A stretch of 40,170 nt of DNA from Pseudomonas sp. TH10 (GCF_016651255.1 NZ_JAEKEG010000146.1:1-40170); one strand, 5' to 3'; positions 23,292-32,856 are shown, numbered from the stretch's first letter. Translations and numbers: made by a program. The notes: generated by a model not told the origin, from the letters alone.

Positions 23292-23512
23292 GGTAAACCT
23301 CACGAAAAATGATCGATGGTTTACACGCAGGGCAACGGAACGGCGCGCCCTCTGCCGGGACGTCTGCCGAGGGCAAGCGTACTGCAAACGGCACCACAAA
23401 AGTGCAGGAAAAATCGCTTTTAATACGTTTATGTCGGTCTGGCGATAGCAAGCAATCGATTCAGTTGTTAAAAGGTACGTCTTTGAAAATGCCCTGCGAA
23501 AGGATCTCGAAC

Positions 23513-24631
23513 ATGCCCGCCACTTTCACCAAAAGCGCCCTCATGCTGAGCCTGTTGCTCGGTCTCGGTCAGGCTCACGCCGCCGATGTCGACGCGCTGG
23601 CCGCCGCTCACGGCATTCCGCACCCGGCGGTGATCGCCCACCGTGGCGCGTCGTTCGACGCACCGGAATCCACCGCCGCGTCCTACAAACTGGCCCGCGA
23701 CCTCGGCGCCGACTACCTGGAAATGGATCTGCAGCGCAGCAAGGACGGCGTGCTATTCGCCCTGCACGATAACAACCTGCAACGCACCACCGACGTTGCG
23801 AGCAAGTTCCCGGATCGCAAGGACAGCCCGGCCAACGCCTTTACCCTCGCCGAGCTGAAAACCCTCGACGCCGGCAGTTGGTACAACAAGGCCTATCCGG
23901 ACCGCGCTCGCGCGTCCTACGCCGGGCTGAAAATCCTCACCCTCGATGAAATCATCGACATCGCCCAGGCCAATGCGCAGCACAAGCCTGGCTTGTACAT
24001 CGAGACCAAGGAGCCGCAGCTGTTCCCCGGCATCGAGAAAGACCTCAAGGAAAAACTGCAGGATCGCGGCTGGCTGAGCCCGGCCGGCTCGAAACTGGCG
24101 AAAAGCGAGCTGGGTGTCGGTCAAGGCAAAGGCAAAGTAATCCTGCAGACGTTCGAGAAAAACAGCCTCGAACTGCTGCAAAAGGAAATGCCGCAAGTGC
24201 CGAAAATCCTCTTGCTGTGGGTTGGCGAAGGCAGCATCGAGCCGAAATCCAAGGTGACTTTTGCCGAGTCGGGCGAGAAGGACAAAGCCACCTACTACGC
24301 CAAACAGGAACCCAAGAGCAAAGCCGAATTCCAGCAATGGGTCGAGTACGCTAAATCTGCCGGCGCCATCGGCACCGGTCCTTCTGCGGCGTTGACCAAA
24401 GGTGGCGACCAGAGCTACTCCGATCTGGTGCAACCGTGGATGAACCAGTACACCCACGACCAGGGTTTGCTGGTGCACGTGTACACGATCGACGATGCGG
24501 TGGACTATCAGAAAGTCACGGATGCAGGGGTTGATGGCATCTTCACCAACCGTGCCAGTGAGCTGCTGAAGTTCTACAAGCGTCCCGCGGCGGCGAGCGT
24601 CGGGCAATTGTTGCAGAATAATGGGTATTGA
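23513..24631 (+). CDS. glpQ: Periplasmic glycerophosphodiester phosphodiesterase
   Basis: A 372-aa secreted enzyme that splits glycerophosphodiesters into glycerol-3-phosphate and an alcohol. A signal peptide ends GLGQAHA (about residue 23). The GDPD active-site motif is VIAHRGASFDAPESTAASY, followed by LEMDLQRSKDGVLFALHD with the metal-binding E-x-D and the catalytic His. The C-terminal VDGIFTNRASELL is typical. AGGA lies 9 nt before the ATG at 23513; an alternative ATG at 23489 would add 8 residues before the signal peptide. It is monocistronic. Confidence 0.95.
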   Translation: MPATFTKSALMLSLLLGLGQAHAADVDALAAAHGIPHPAVIAHRGASFDAPESTAASYKLARDLGADYLEMDLQRSKDGVLFALHDNNLQRTTDVASKFPDRKDSPANAFTLAELKTLDAGSWYNKAYPDRARASYAGLKILTLDEIIDIAQANAQHKPGLYIETKEPQLFPGIEKDLKEKLQDRGWLSPAGSKLAKSELGVGQGKGKVILQTFEKNSLELLQKEMPQVPKILLLWVGEGSIEPKSKVTFAESGEKDKATYYAKQEPKSKAEFQQWVEYAKSAGAIGTGPSAALTKGGDQSYSDLVQPWMNQYTHDQGLLVHVYTIDDAVDYQKVTDAGVDGIFTNRASELLKFYKRPAAASVGQLLQNNGY

Positions 24632-24651
24632 GTCGGGACCGAGGTGAGTCG

Positions 24652-24682
24652 ATCACGGGCAAGCCGTGCTCCCACGGCGAGG
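24652..24682. repeat. REP half-unit downstream of glpQ
   Basis: ATCACGGGCAAGCCGTGCTC followed by CCACGGC is a single copy of the GCAAGC...CTCCCAC REP class. Confidence 0.65.
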
Positions 24683-24777
24683 ACACTCAGTTCCAGCCGC
24701 AATAGGGAATTAAGCCTGAATTAAGTTGCCACAGTTAATCTGATCCCACTTAAACAGTTCATCCAAGGAAAGAACCC

Positions 24778-25083
24778 ATGAAAACTTTGACTGCTCTCTT
24801 CACTGCTGCTGCCCTCACCCTTACCGCTGGCCTGGCCCAGGCTGACGTTCCAGTGGATCAGATCCCGCAACTGGTCAAGGACGGCAAGATCAAGCCGTTG
24901 GCAGAACTGAACCAGGTCGTCATGAAGCTGCACCCGGGCGCCACCATTACCGATAGCGACCTGGACAACCACTTCAATGGTTACGAGTACGAAGTGGAAC
25001 TGCGTGACGCCCAGGGCGTTGAGTGGGATGTCGACTTGAACGCCGCGACGGGCGAAGTTCTGAAGAACAAAAAAGACGACTGA
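24778..25083 (+). CDS. Small periplasmic PepSY-domain protein
   Basis: A 101-aa protein with a signal peptide (MKTLTALFTAAALTLTAGLA, cleavage near residue 22). The mature part has the PepSY pattern: a helix (DQIPQLVKDGKIKPLAEL) and a beta-hairpin ending EVELRDAQGVEWDVDLN followed by AATGEVLKNKKDD. PepSY domains are thought to inhibit proteases or act as periplasmic sensors. AGGAAAG precedes the ATG. It shares a bidirectional terminator with the convergent chemoreceptor gene. Confidence 0.88.
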   Translation: MKTLTALFTAAALTLTAGLAQADVPVDQIPQLVKDGKIKPLAELNQVVMKLHPGATITDSDLDNHFNGYEYEVELRDAQGVEWDVDLNAATGEVLKNKKDD

Positions 25084-25093
25084 TTGAACAATT

Positions 25094-25129
25094 AAAAAGC
25101 CGCACGATTTCACGATCGTGCGGCTTTTT
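25094..25129. terminator. Bidirectional intrinsic terminator
   Basis: AAAAAGCCGCACGAT and ATCGTGCGGCTTTTT form a 15-bp stem with A- and T-runs at the outer ends, serving the PepSY gene on + and the chemoreceptor gene on -. Confidence 0.93.
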
Positions 25130-25146
25130 GCTGCTCCGCAAAAAAA

Positions 25147-26772
25147 CTACGCGCTCAGGCGTGCAGTGACTTCGTTCAATTGTCCCGACAAGCCATGCAG
25201 GTTCTGGCTGGCGCTTTCGGTGCGCTGGACGTTATCGAGGTTAGTGCTGGCGATCGAAGTGATTTCGGTCAGGTTGCGCGAAATGTCCTCGGCCACTGAC
25301 GTCTGCTCTTCAGCCGCCGTGGCGATCTGACGGTTCATGTCGCGAATCGCTTCAACCGCATGGGTGATGCGCTCCAGCATCGCCCCGGCCTGAGTCACTT
25401 GCTCGACGCTTTCGTCGCTACGGGTCTGGCCGCTGTCGATGGCCTGGGCCGCGTCCACCGCGCCGGTCTGCACGCTCTGGATGATCTGGTTGATCTCGAT
25501 GATCGACTCAGCCGTGCGCTGTGCGAGGTTGCGGACTTCATCGGCAACCACGGCAAAACCACGCCCGGCCTCACCGGCCCGCGCCGCTTCAATCGCCGCG
25601 TTCAGCGCCAGCAGGTTGGTCTGCTCGGCGATGCCGCGAATCACTTCCAGCACTTTGCCGATGCGGCCGCTGTCGGCTTCCAGACGACGGATGACCGTGG
25701 CGGTGTTGGCAATCTCGCCGCGCATCTGGGTGATGCTGTGAATGGTGCTTTGCATGACCTTTTCACCCTGCTGGGCAGACTGGTCGGCGTCGTCGGCCGC
25801 ACGCGCCGCATCGGCTGCGTGACGCGCCACCTCCTGAGCAGTGGCAGACATTTCGTTCATCGCCGTGGCCACTTGGTCGGTGCGGTTGAACTGCTCGTTG
25901 GTGCCGCCGGCCATGGTCGTGGCGATGGCATTCAACTCGCCACTGGCGCTGTCCAGATCGCTGGCGCTGCGTTGCAGTTGAGTGAAGGTGTCGGCAAGAA
26001 AATCGCGCAGCGTATTGGCCGCCGCAGCAAGATTGCCCAACTCATCCTGACGGTCGCTGACCACGCGTTCGGCGAGTTTGCCGCGGCTCAACCGGGTGAC
26101 GTAATCGATCAGTTTACGAATCGGCTCGACCAGATTGCGGTTGACCAGCCACAGACTCAACAGGCCGATCAACAGACCCGACGCGAGCATCACCAGAATG
26201 CCCAGCAACACTGTGTGATCAGCTTCGGCACTGATCTGCGCCGATTGCTCGGTGCCCTGCTTGCGCAGCTCGGCCACCAGTTCGCTCATCTGATCGCTGG
26301 TTGCCCGGTCGACGCCTTTGACGGCAACGTCGCCCGCCGTCGGATCAGCACCGGCTGCGACATAGGCATCTCGGCCCCTTTGGTAAGCAGCGCCGAGTTG
26401 GCGATGCTCGTCACGCAGACGCTCGATGCGGGTTTTCAGGCTCGGCTCGATGCCTTTCTGGCCGGCCAGTTCGCCGAGAATATTTTGCACATCACGCTGA
26501 CGGTCTTCGAACTGGCCCCAATACTTGGCCAGGTCTGCCGGTTGCTTGCCGCGCAGCAGAACGTTTTTCCATTCCTGTACCTGCACCTTGAATTGCAGGT
26601 TGGCCTCATCGATCAGTTGCGAAGTGTGCAACGGGCCTGCGATGAGATTGGCGTAGCTCTGAACGCCGCCAGACAAGAAGTGAAAGCAGGACAGCGCGAT
26701 CAGCAACATCGCCAGCAGGCTGCCGCTCAACAAAGCGAGGATTTGTGCTCTCAGGGATTTTTGCAAAAACAT
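25147..26772 (-). CDS. Methyl-accepting chemotaxis protein
   Basis: A 541-aa transducer. There is a membrane helix at ~10-32 ([20 protein letters not shown]), a helical periplasmic ligand domain (~33-185), a second membrane helix at ~190-212 ([20 protein letters not shown]), a HAMP domain, and the signalling coiled coil with the hairpin core [20 protein letters not shown] followed by [16 protein letters not shown]. It has no C-terminal CheR-binding pentapeptide. The ATG at 26772 ([10 protein letters not shown]) gives the usual 541-residue length; in-frame starts at 26787 and 26865 are less likely. The ligand is unknown. Confidence 0.93.
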   Translation of the reverse strand: MFLQKSLRAQILALLSGSLLAMLLIALSCFHFLSGGVQSYANLIAGPLHTSQLIDEANLQFKVQVQEWKNVLLRGKQPADLAKYWGQFEDRQRDVQNILGELAGQKGIEPSLKTRIERLRDEHRQLGAAYQRGRDAYVAAGADPTAGDVAVKGVDRATSDQMSELVAELRKQGTEQSAQISAEADHTVLLGILVMLASGLLIGLLSLWLVNRNLVEPIRKLIDYVTRLSRGKLAERVVSDRQDELGNLAAAANTLRDFLADTFTQLQRSASDLDSASGELNAIATTMAGGTNEQFNRTDQVATAMNEMSATAQEVARHAADAARAADDADQSAQQGEKVMQSTIHSITQMRGEIANTATVIRRLEADSGRIGKVLEVIRGIAEQTNLLALNAAIEAARAGEAGRGFAVVADEVRNLAQRTAESIIEINQIIQSVQTGAVDAAQAIDSGQTRSDESVEQVTQAGAMLERITHAVEAIRDMNRQIATAAEEQTSVAEDISRNLTEITSIASTNLDNVQRTESASQNLHGLSGQLNEVTARLSA

Positions 26773-27047
26773 CGAGTGGTATCTCATGGCAGGGATAAGA
26801 CACGCCAGGCAGGCGTGCGAGATGTCCGGACATCCCTGTCGGCGACGCAGGTCCACGACCTTCATCGCAATCGAACCAGCTACCCGTCATCGGCGCGTCA
26901 AAGCCTTTCTTTAGCGATTTAGACCCAATGGCGCACGAGACTCATCCATCATCAAAACGTCATAAAACGGTAAGAATTCAGCGCCATGCTGCGGCTCAAG
27001 TGTCCCTGTAAAACTTTGCAATATTTGCCTCCTCGCAGCGAGCCTTC

Positions 27048-28070
27048 ATGAACCACAGCCTCGACATCAGTCATCGCGATCCTGATCTGTTTGGCCTGCT
27101 TTACGGCTTTCGTTTTCTGCCCGGCGAACGCGGCCGCGAAGTCGATTCAGCGACTGCGTTGCGCTGCCTGCAAGACGACAGCGACAGCGGCGAATTCCTC
27201 TGGCTGCACCTGAACCTGGCTCACGCCGCGTGCGAACGCTGGATGAAAAGCCATCTGCAATTGCCTGAGGAGTTTTTCGAGGCCCTTCACGAAGGCTCGC
27301 GTTCAACGCGCATCGAGCACGTGGATTCAGCGCTGCTGGCGGTGGTCAACGATGTGGTATTCAACCTCAGCAGCATGGTGTCCTCCGATGTGTCGACGTT
27401 GTGGGTCTGCGCCCGCAGCAAACTGATCGTTAGCGCGCGCCTGCAACCGTTGCACTCGGTGGACAAATTGCGCTCATCGGTGAAGGCTGGCGAACGCTTT
27501 CGCTCGCCTCTGGAGTTGCTGGTTCATTTGCTGCGCGATCAGGGCGAAGTGCTCACGCAAATCGTGCGCAAGACCAGCCTGAGCGTCGATCAGGTCGAAG
27601 ATGAATTGCTCTCCTCGCGGCTGTCGACCAACCGCGCCGAACTCGGTGCCAACCGCCGCGTGCTGGTGCGTTTGCAACGACTGTTGGCGTTGGAACCGGG
27701 TTCGTTGTTGCGCCTGCTCAACCGGCCGCCGCCATGGTTGCAGAAGGAGGACGTCAAGGAGTTGCGCAAATCCACCGAGGAGTTTGCGCTGATCATCAAC
27801 GACCTGACGGCCCTCGGCGAGCGGATCAAACTGTTGCAGGAGGAGATCGCCGCCAACCTCAACGAACAGAGCAACCGCACGCTGTTTACCTTGACGGTAG
27901 TGACGGTGCTGGCGCTGCCGATCAACATCATTGCCGGTTTTTTCGGGATGAATGTCGGGGGCGTGCCGTTGTCGCAGGATCCGGAAGGCTTCTGGATATT
28001 GGTCGCGCTGGTGGCGACGTTCACCGTGATTGCCGGGCGCTGGGCGTTCCGCAAGCGGCAGGATTATTAA
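27048..28070 (+). CDS. zntB: CorA-superfamily zinc transporter, ZntB-like
   Basis: A 340-aa membrane transporter. The long N-terminal cytoplasmic part (1-275) is followed by two C-terminal membrane helices, and the first ends in the family signature FFGMNVGGVPL, the GMN motif of CorA/ZntB channels. A RKRQDY tail follows. ZntB moves Zn(2+), whereas CorA moves Mg(2+); the length and the GMNVGG form favour ZntB. It is divergent from the chemoreceptor gene across ~275 nt, with no functional link visible. Confidence 0.9.
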   Translation: MNHSLDISHRDPDLFGLLYGFRFLPGERGREVDSATALRCLQDDSDSGEFLWLHLNLAHAACERWMKSHLQLPEEFFEALHEGSRSTRIEHVDSALLAVVNDVVFNLSSMVSSDVSTLWVCARSKLIVSARLQPLHSVDKLRSSVKAGERFRSPLELLVHLLRDQGEVLTQIVRKTSLSVDQVEDELLSSRLSTNRAELGANRRVLVRLQRLLALEPGSLLRLLNRPPPWLQKEDVKELRKSTEEFALIINDLTALGERIKLLQEEIAANLNEQSNRTLFTLTVVTVLALPINIIAGFFGMNVGGVPLSQDPEGFWILVALVATFTVIAGRWAFRKRQDY

Positions 28071-28072
28071 GA

Positions 28073-28115
28073 TCAAAAGATCGTCCGAACGCGGCCCGAG
28101 CCTTCGGCGCCGCCT
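28073..28115. repeat. Degenerate REP unit after zntB
   Basis: ATCAAAAGATCG is followed by GAGCCTTCGGCGCCGCC, a diverged copy of the GATCGCAGCCTTCGGCAG repeat without its partner. Confidence 0.5.
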
Positions 28116-28128
28116 AAACGGTTGTGTG

Positions 28129-28566
28129 TCAGGCCTGGCAGGCCCGACGCTGCAGCACACGCTCGCGAATCACGTCATACACCCAGTGGTAAACGTAGGT
28201 GTACGGCAGGAAGAACAGCAGCACGCCGATATCCAGCAAGAATGCCTGCCACAGACTGACCGACAACCACCACGCAATCAGCGGCACACCCATCACGATC
28301 AAACCACCCTCAAACAGTAGCGCGTGGACCACCCGCACCCAGGCGTTGTGGCCGATATTCAGGCGTTTGAGCATGCGGTCAAAGAAGCCGTTGAACACGA
28401 CGTTCCACGCCAGTGCCAACAACGCGATCAGCAGCGTCACCGCGCCCATGTCGAGCAGCGGCTTCTTCATGATCCACGCCAGCAACGGTGTGCAGATCAG
28501 GATCGCCAGCAGTTCGAAGCCGACGGCCTGGAAAATACGTTCAGTGATGGATTTGTTAGCCGTCAT
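28129..28566 (-). CDS. PACE-family efflux transporter
   Basis: A 145-aa inner-membrane protein with four membrane helices in two tandem halves. Each half has the PACE (bacterial transmembrane pair) pattern: ERIFQAVGFELLAILICTPL and, in the second half, RVVHALLFEGGLIVMGVPLI. PACE proteins such as AceI export chlorhexidine and short diamines. The ATG at 28566 has AGGAG 7 nt upstream. It is divergent from a LysR gene, the standard arrangement in which the regulator activates the pump. Confidence 0.92.
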   Translation of the reverse strand: MTANKSITERIFQAVGFELLAILICTPLLAWIMKKPLLDMGAVTLLIALLALAWNVVFNGFFDRMLKRLNIGHNAWVRVVHALLFEGGLIVMGVPLIAWWLSVSLWQAFLLDIGVLLFFLPYTYVYHWVYDVIRERVLQRRACQA

Positions 28567-28654
28567 GGCCTGACTCCTTGAGTGAAGAGGTTGCCATGTT
28601 CCGGCATCGCTCCGATACTTCATAACCAATAACCATCGATCAAGGCGATAGTTC

Positions 28655-29509
28655 ATGGCCTCTCAAGAAGTGTTGCTGGCGTTCGTTCAAGCCGCGACTC
28701 AAGGTTCGTTTTCGGCGGCGGCGCGCAAACTCGGGCGCAGTCAGTCGACCATCAGCGCGGCGGTGGCAAGCCTTGAGATTGATCTGGACCTGGTGCTGTT
28801 CGATCGCAGTAGCCGCAAGCCGACGCTGACCGCGGCCGGCCACGTGATGCTGCAACGGGCCGAAGCGATTCTCGCGGCCAGCAGTCGCCTGGAAATGACC
28901 GCGCGGCAACTGTCCCAAGGCGTCGAGCCGAAACTGACCGTGGCGATTTCCGACACTTATCAATCGGCGCGCTTCGAAGCGGCGCTGGTCGGGTTCGAGC
29001 AGCGTTATCCGGACCTGGAGCTGGAATGCCTGATCGCCGAATGCGATGACCTGATCGAGTTGGTGCAGCGCGGTCGTGCGCATCTGGCGTTCGCCGAAAT
29101 GCAGGACACTTACCCGCCAGATCTGGTGACCTCGACCGTCGAGGAGCAAACGGAAATTGCCTTGTTTGTCTCGCGCAAACATCCGCTGGCGCAGCTCAGC
29201 CCTATCAATCAGGACCTGCTGCTGCAGCACCGCGAACTGCGCCTGGCGACCATCGTCAATCCGTATGAAAGCCGGGCCAAAGGGCGCGTGTGGTCAGCGC
29301 CCAGCTACCTGATGCTGCTGGAAATGGCCCAGGGCGGGTTCGGCTGGGCGCCATTGCCGCGCTGGCTGGTGGGACGATTTGGTGCGGGAGAGCTGGTGGA
29401 GTTGAAGGTGCGTGGCTGGCCGAAACCTTTATTCGTTGATGCACTGTGGTCGCGGCTGCATCCGCCGGGGCCGGCGGGGAGTTGGTTGTTGGGCAAGATG
29501 TTGGAATGA
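28655..29509 (+). CDS. LysR-family regulator of the PACE pump
   Basis: A 284-aa regulator. The winged helix-turn-helix is at residues ~5-60 (FVQAATQGSFSAAARKLGRS, then QSTISAAVASLE), followed by a substrate-binding domain. It lies head-to-head with the PACE gene over 88 nt, which carries a TAACCA direct repeat (28623-28637), and by analogy with AceR it should control the pump in response to a diamine or biocide. Confidence 0.9.
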   Translation: MASQEVLLAFVQAATQGSFSAAARKLGRSQSTISAAVASLEIDLDLVLFDRSSRKPTLTAAGHVMLQRAEAILAASSRLEMTARQLSQGVEPKLTVAISDTYQSARFEAALVGFEQRYPDLELECLIAECDDLIELVQRGRAHLAFAEMQDTYPPDLVTSTVEEQTEIALFVSRKHPLAQLSPINQDLLLQHRELRLATIVNPYESRAKGRVWSAPSYLMLLEMAQGGFGWAPLPRWLVGRFGAGELVELKVRGWPKPLFVDALWSRLHPPGPAGSWLLGKMLE

Positions 29510-29516
29510 GATCAAC

Positions 29517-29590
29517 AGATCGCAGCCTTCGGCAGTGCCTACAAGGGGTTCACATGTTGCCGATGCAGGGGGCGCCGGAGGCTGCGATCT
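29517..29590. repeat. REPIN of the GATCGCAGCC type
   Basis: AGATCGCAGCC (29517-29527) and GGCTGCGATCT (29580-29590) are inverted copies with inner TTCGGC and GCGCCG arms. It lies in the gap between convergent genes. Confidence 0.85.
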
Positions 29591-29594
29591 CTTG

Positions 29595-30830
29595 CTAATC
29601 CAAACCGCGCAACCGCTCCTGCAGAAACCGCCGTTCCGGCACCTGCTGCGTCAATTCCAGCGCCCGTAAATACGCCGCCCGAGCCTCCTCTACCCGGCCC
29701 AACCGCCGGCAAAACTCGGCGCGGGCCGAATGCGCCAAGTGGTAATCCAGCAGTTCACCGCGCTGCAAAATCCCTTCGATTAGCGTCAACCCCACCAATG
29801 GCCCATCCCGTTGTGCCAGCGCCGCCGCACGATTCAGCTCGACCACGGGCGACGGCACCGCCCGCAGCAACACGTCATACAGCCCGACTATTTGCTCCCA
29901 ATCGGTCTCCTCGGCCGTCGGCGCCTCGGCATGCACTGCGGCAATCGCCGCCTGCAAACAATATGGGCCAAACCGCCGCGTGGTCAGTGCGCGCTCCACC
30001 AGTGCACAGCCTTCGGCGATCAGCTCGGCATCCCACTGCGCACGATCCTGATCATCCAGCAACACCAGTTCACCACTGGGTGAGGTGCGCGCCGGCCGCC
30101 GCGATTCGTGCAGCAGCATCAGCGCCAGCAGGCCCATGACCTCGGGTTCCGGCAACAACTCCATCAACAACCGCCCCAGTCGGATCGCCTCGCGGGTCAG
30201 ATCCTCTCGGGTCAACTCATCGCCGACAGACGCCGAGTAGCCTTCGTTGAACACCAGGTAAATCACCCGCAACACGCTGTCGAGGCGCTCGGGCAATTCC
30301 GTCAGGGTCGGCACCTGGTAGGGGATTTTCGCGTCACGGATCTTCGCCTTGGCCCGCACGATTCGCTGGGCAATGGTGGCGGGGGCCGCGAGGAACGCCC
30401 GGGCGATTTCTTCCGTGGTCAGGTCGCACACTTCCCGCAGCGTCAGCGGCACCTGCGCGTCGGCGGCGAGTGCCGGGTGACAGCAGGTGAAAATCAGGCG
30501 CAGGCGATCGTCCTCCACTTCCTCGCCACTCCAGTCCGCCTGCTCCAGTTCTTCCAACTGCGCGATCAACAGGGGGCGAGCGGCGTTGAACCGGGCACGC
30601 CGACGCAACACATCAATAGCCTTGAACCGCCCGGTAGACACCAGCCAGGTGCGTGGATTATCCGGTACGCCGTCCCGTTGCCAGCGCTCGACCGCGACGA
30701 AGAACGCTTCGTGCAGCGCCTCTTCAGCCAGGTCGAAATCCCCGAGCAGGCGAATCAGCGTCGCCAGGATTCGCCGCGAGTCTTCCCGGTAAACCTGCTC
30801 GACCCGAGCGCTGACGGCGGCGCCAGGCAT
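29595..30830 (-). CDS. ECF42-type RNA polymerase sigma factor with C-terminal TPR-like extension
   Basis: A 411-aa sigma factor. Region 2 is at ~8-75 (ILATLIRLLGDFDLAEEALH, then TWLVSTGRFKAIDVLRRRAR), region 4 at ~125-180 (LTLREVCDLTTEEIARAFLA), and a ~220-residue helical C-terminal extension holds YLVFNEGYSAS and LNRAAALAQRDGP. This plan, together with neighbouring DGPF (YCII) genes, defines group ECF42. The ATG at 30830 overlaps the stop of the AHSA1 gene by ATGA; a longer frame to 30938 is not needed. It is the last gene of a four-gene unit probably driven by the promoter at 32236-32262, which it likely recognises itself. Confidence 0.92.
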   Translation of the reverse strand: MPGAAVSARVEQVYREDSRRILATLIRLLGDFDLAEEALHEAFFVAVERWQRDGVPDNPRTWLVSTGRFKAIDVLRRRARFNAARPLLIAQLEELEQADWSGEEVEDDRLRLIFTCCHPALAADAQVPLTLREVCDLTTEEIARAFLAAPATIAQRIVRAKAKIRDAKIPYQVPTLTELPERLDSVLRVIYLVFNEGYSASVGDELTREDLTREAIRLGRLLMELLPEPEVMGLLALMLLHESRRPARTSPSGELVLLDDQDRAQWDAELIAEGCALVERALTTRRFGPYCLQAAIAAVHAEAPTAEETDWEQIVGLYDVLLRAVPSPVVELNRAAALAQRDGPLVGLTLIEGILQRGELLDYHLAHSARAEFCRRLGRVEEARAAYLRALELTQQVPERRFLQERLRGLD

Positions 30831-31320
30831 CAGTCCGGCATGCCTTCGGTCACCAGCTTGACCAGTCGATCCAGGCTCTGCCCCCAACCATCGTGAAAGC
30901 CCATGGACTCGTGCGCCTGGCGGTCTTCTTCCGACCAATGCATCGCCCGCGCCGTGTACAGCGTTTTGCCCTCACGCTCTTCAAGCGTCACCTGGGCCGA
31001 CATGAAAGGTTTGCCCGAAGGGATCCAGCCGGGGGTAAACGCGTCGGTAAACACCAGCCGCTCGGGCGCGACGATTTCCAGAAACACCCCTGGGTCGGGT
31101 ATTCGGCACCGTCCGGGGCGCGCATCAGGGTGCGAAATTGCCCGCCCACCCACAGGTCCATTTCGCATTCGGGCGTGGTCATGCCGTGGGGTCCCCACCA
31201 CTGGGTGAGCAAGGCCGGCTCGGTCCAGGCGCGAAAAATCTTGCGCCGCGGGGCATCGATCAGGCGGCTGATGGACAACTCGAAAGCCGCAGGTTTTTGT
31301 TGAAGGGCATGCGGACTCAT
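30830..31320 (-). pseudogene. AHSA1/SRPBCC-type START-like protein, one frameshift
   Basis: About 163 aa if repaired. The first part reads AAFELSISRLIDAPRRKIFR then AWTEPALLTQWWGP, the typical AHSA1 opening. A run of four C on the plus strand (31087-31090) should be five; repair gives PTQGVFLEIVAPERLVFTDA and runs to the stop at 30832-30830. Such proteins have a hydrophobic ligand cavity, and they are common partners of ECF42 and YCII genes. It is cotranscribed with the sigma gene (ATGA overlap). Confidence 0.85.
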
Positions 31321-31346
31321 GAAGGATCTCCTGTTGTGATTGTTAT

Positions 31347-31691
31347 TCAGGGATTCAACTGGCGAACGGGGCGCACCTCGACACAGCCGACCCGTGCCGC
31401 CGGGATATTCCCGGCGACCTGCAAGGCTTCATTAAGGTCCCGTGCATCGATCAGGTAGAAGCCGGCCAACTGCTCCTTGGTTTCGGCAAACGGGCCATCG
31501 GTGATCGACACCTTGCCGTTGCGCATGCGCACGGTGGTGGCGGTCTGCACCGACTCCAGCGCCTCGGCCGCGATCATCCGGCCGCTGCCCTGGATCGACT
31601 CGGCGTACGCCCAGCATTCGGCATCTTCGGGGCTGTCGGGCGACGCGTGCAGAAGGCGCTCATCGCTGTAGACCAGGCATAAATACTTCAT
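31347..31691 (-). CDS. YCII-related DGPF-family protein
   Basis: A 114-aa cytoplasmic protein. It begins MKYLCLVYSDERLLH and carries the DGPF tetrapeptide at residues 65-68 (VSITDGPFAETKEQLAGFYL). DGPF proteins are the constant neighbours and known or presumed targets of ECF42 sigma factors. Their biochemical role is unknown; the fold is that of YCII hydrolase-like or oxidoreductase-like dimers. It is intact, second in the four-gene unit, 26 nt ahead of the AHSA1 gene. Confidence 0.93.
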   Translation of the reverse strand: MKYLCLVYSDERLLHASPDSPEDAECWAYAESIQGSGRMIAAEALESVQTATTVRMRNGKVSITDGPFAETKEQLAGFYLIDARDLNEALQVAGNIPAARVGCVEVRPVRQLNP

Positions 31692-31771
31692 GGCGGTTCT
31701 CCTGATTCGAACGGATCAACTATGGCTCAGTTTGGCGCCCAGGCGCCCTTTCCCGACGACCAGCCCACGCA

Positions 31772-32197
31772 TCAGGGCTGCACATCGAACAGCATGGCGC
31801 CGCTGGCCATGTCGAACGGGGCCGACCAGTGCTCGTGCACGATGCGCCATTGCCCCGCGTCGCGACGGTAGCACGCGGTGACACGCATCCAGCAGCTCTG
31901 GGTTTCGCCCTTGTCATTGGTGCCGCCGCAGTTGGCCACCCAATGGGCGAAAGCGAGGTTGTCGGCGCTATCGATGGCGATTTCATGGAACTCGAAAATG
32001 TGCGGGCCGGGGCACATTTCCATGCACGCCACCCAATGCGCGCGGTAGGCCGCTTTGCCCTTGAATTGCAGGGCTTTGATCGCATCGAAGGAGACGATGT
32101 CGTCGGCGTACAACGCCATGACTTTCTCCACGTTCTTGCCGATCACCGCCTGGCGGTAGGTGTCGATCAGGGTCTGGATTTCTGTGGTAGCAGTCAT
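31772..32197 (-). CDS. SnoaL/ketosteroid-isomerase-like protein
   Basis: A 141-aa NTF2-fold protein, with IQTLIDTYRQAVIGKNVEKV then MALYADDIVSFDA at the front and RRDAGQWRIVHEHWSAP near the end, the usual DUF4440/SnoaL_3 features. The catalytic activity is unknown. It is the first gene of the ECF42 operon. The ATG at 32197 is preceded by GGAGAACGCTC; a longer frame to 32263 has no ribosome site and would run over the promoter. Confidence 0.88.
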   Translation of the reverse strand: MTATTEIQTLIDTYRQAVIGKNVEKVMALYADDIVSFDAIKALQFKGKAAYRAHWVACMEMCPGPHIFEFHEIAIDSADNLAFAHWVANCGGTNDKGETQSCWMRVTACYRRDAGQWRIVHEHWSAPFDMASGAMLFDVQP

Positions 32198-32235
32198 GAG
32201 CGTTCTCCGTGATTGTTGTTGTGAAGACACCCTTA

Positions 32236-32262
32236 GTCGTCCGGTGGAATGCCAAATCGACA
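32236..32262 (-). promoter_or_regulatory. Candidate ECF42 promoter
   Basis: On the minus strand TGTCGA (32262-32257) and CGAC (32239-32236) are separated by 17 nt. The published ECF42 target motif has TGTCGA at -35 and CGA/TC at -10. It lies about 40 nt before the first gene of the ECF42 operon, so it is a strong autoregulation candidate. Confidence 0.7.
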
Positions 32263-32340
32263 ACCCAAATAAAAATAAACCCTGCGCGCAAAATCGCTAG
32301 AATCCGGGAATCATCTTGTGTTGGAACAAGGGACTCTCCA

Positions 32341-32856
32341 GTGACAGTTCGACTCGTGCCTTATGAAAGCCTGACGACGCTCCAGCGCCAGCAGGTCGAG
32401 GCCATTGAAGTTCATCCACAGCAGATCAGGTTCAGCGGCGATATCCACGGCGCGCTGCACTCCCTGCTGTCCAAGCCAGGCCCGGGGGTCAAGGGATTTG
32501 CCCTGCTGGTAGAAGGCGTTCCCGTCGCGTTCCTGCTGCTCAAACGCCCGCCGGTGCTGCCGGCCTGGGCCAATGAACACAGCGCCACCCTTGCATGCCT
32601 TGCAGGTCGATCAACGGGCCCAAGGCAAGGGTTACGGCAAGGCGTGCCTGCAGGCCCTGCCCCACGTTGCGCGCCAGGCCTGGCCGCCAAATCAAGGGGC
32701 TGGAACTGTCGGTGGATGCGGACACACACCGCGGCGATCGCGTTGTATGCCCGGTTTGGCTGGGTCGACAGCGGCGAAGCCTATCGGGGCCGGATCGGCT
32801 ACGAACGACGAATGGGTCTGGTTTTCGAGGAGTCTGGTCATGCTCAACAGCATTGA
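32341..32856 (+). pseudogene. GNAT-family N-acetyltransferase with three +1 frameshifts
   Basis: A GTG at 32341 (AAGGGA upstream) starts MTVRLVPYESLTTLQRQQVE. The protein keeps family register only if one surplus base is removed at each of three places: TT at 32591-32592 (then LHALQVDQRAQGKGYGKACL, the acetyl-CoA loop), CC at 32687-32688 (then QIKGLELSVDAD), and the CA run 32721-32730 (then TAAIALYARFGWVDSGEAYR). The three lesions sum to +3, so the last part is back in the original frame. About 170 aa if repaired. Acceptor substrate unknown. It overlaps the next gene. Confidence 0.8.

Noticed and set aside
25360..26922. A 520-residue plus-strand frame opposite the chemoreceptor gene
   Set aside because: It is antisense to a typical chemoreceptor; long antisense frames are common in GC-rich DNA.
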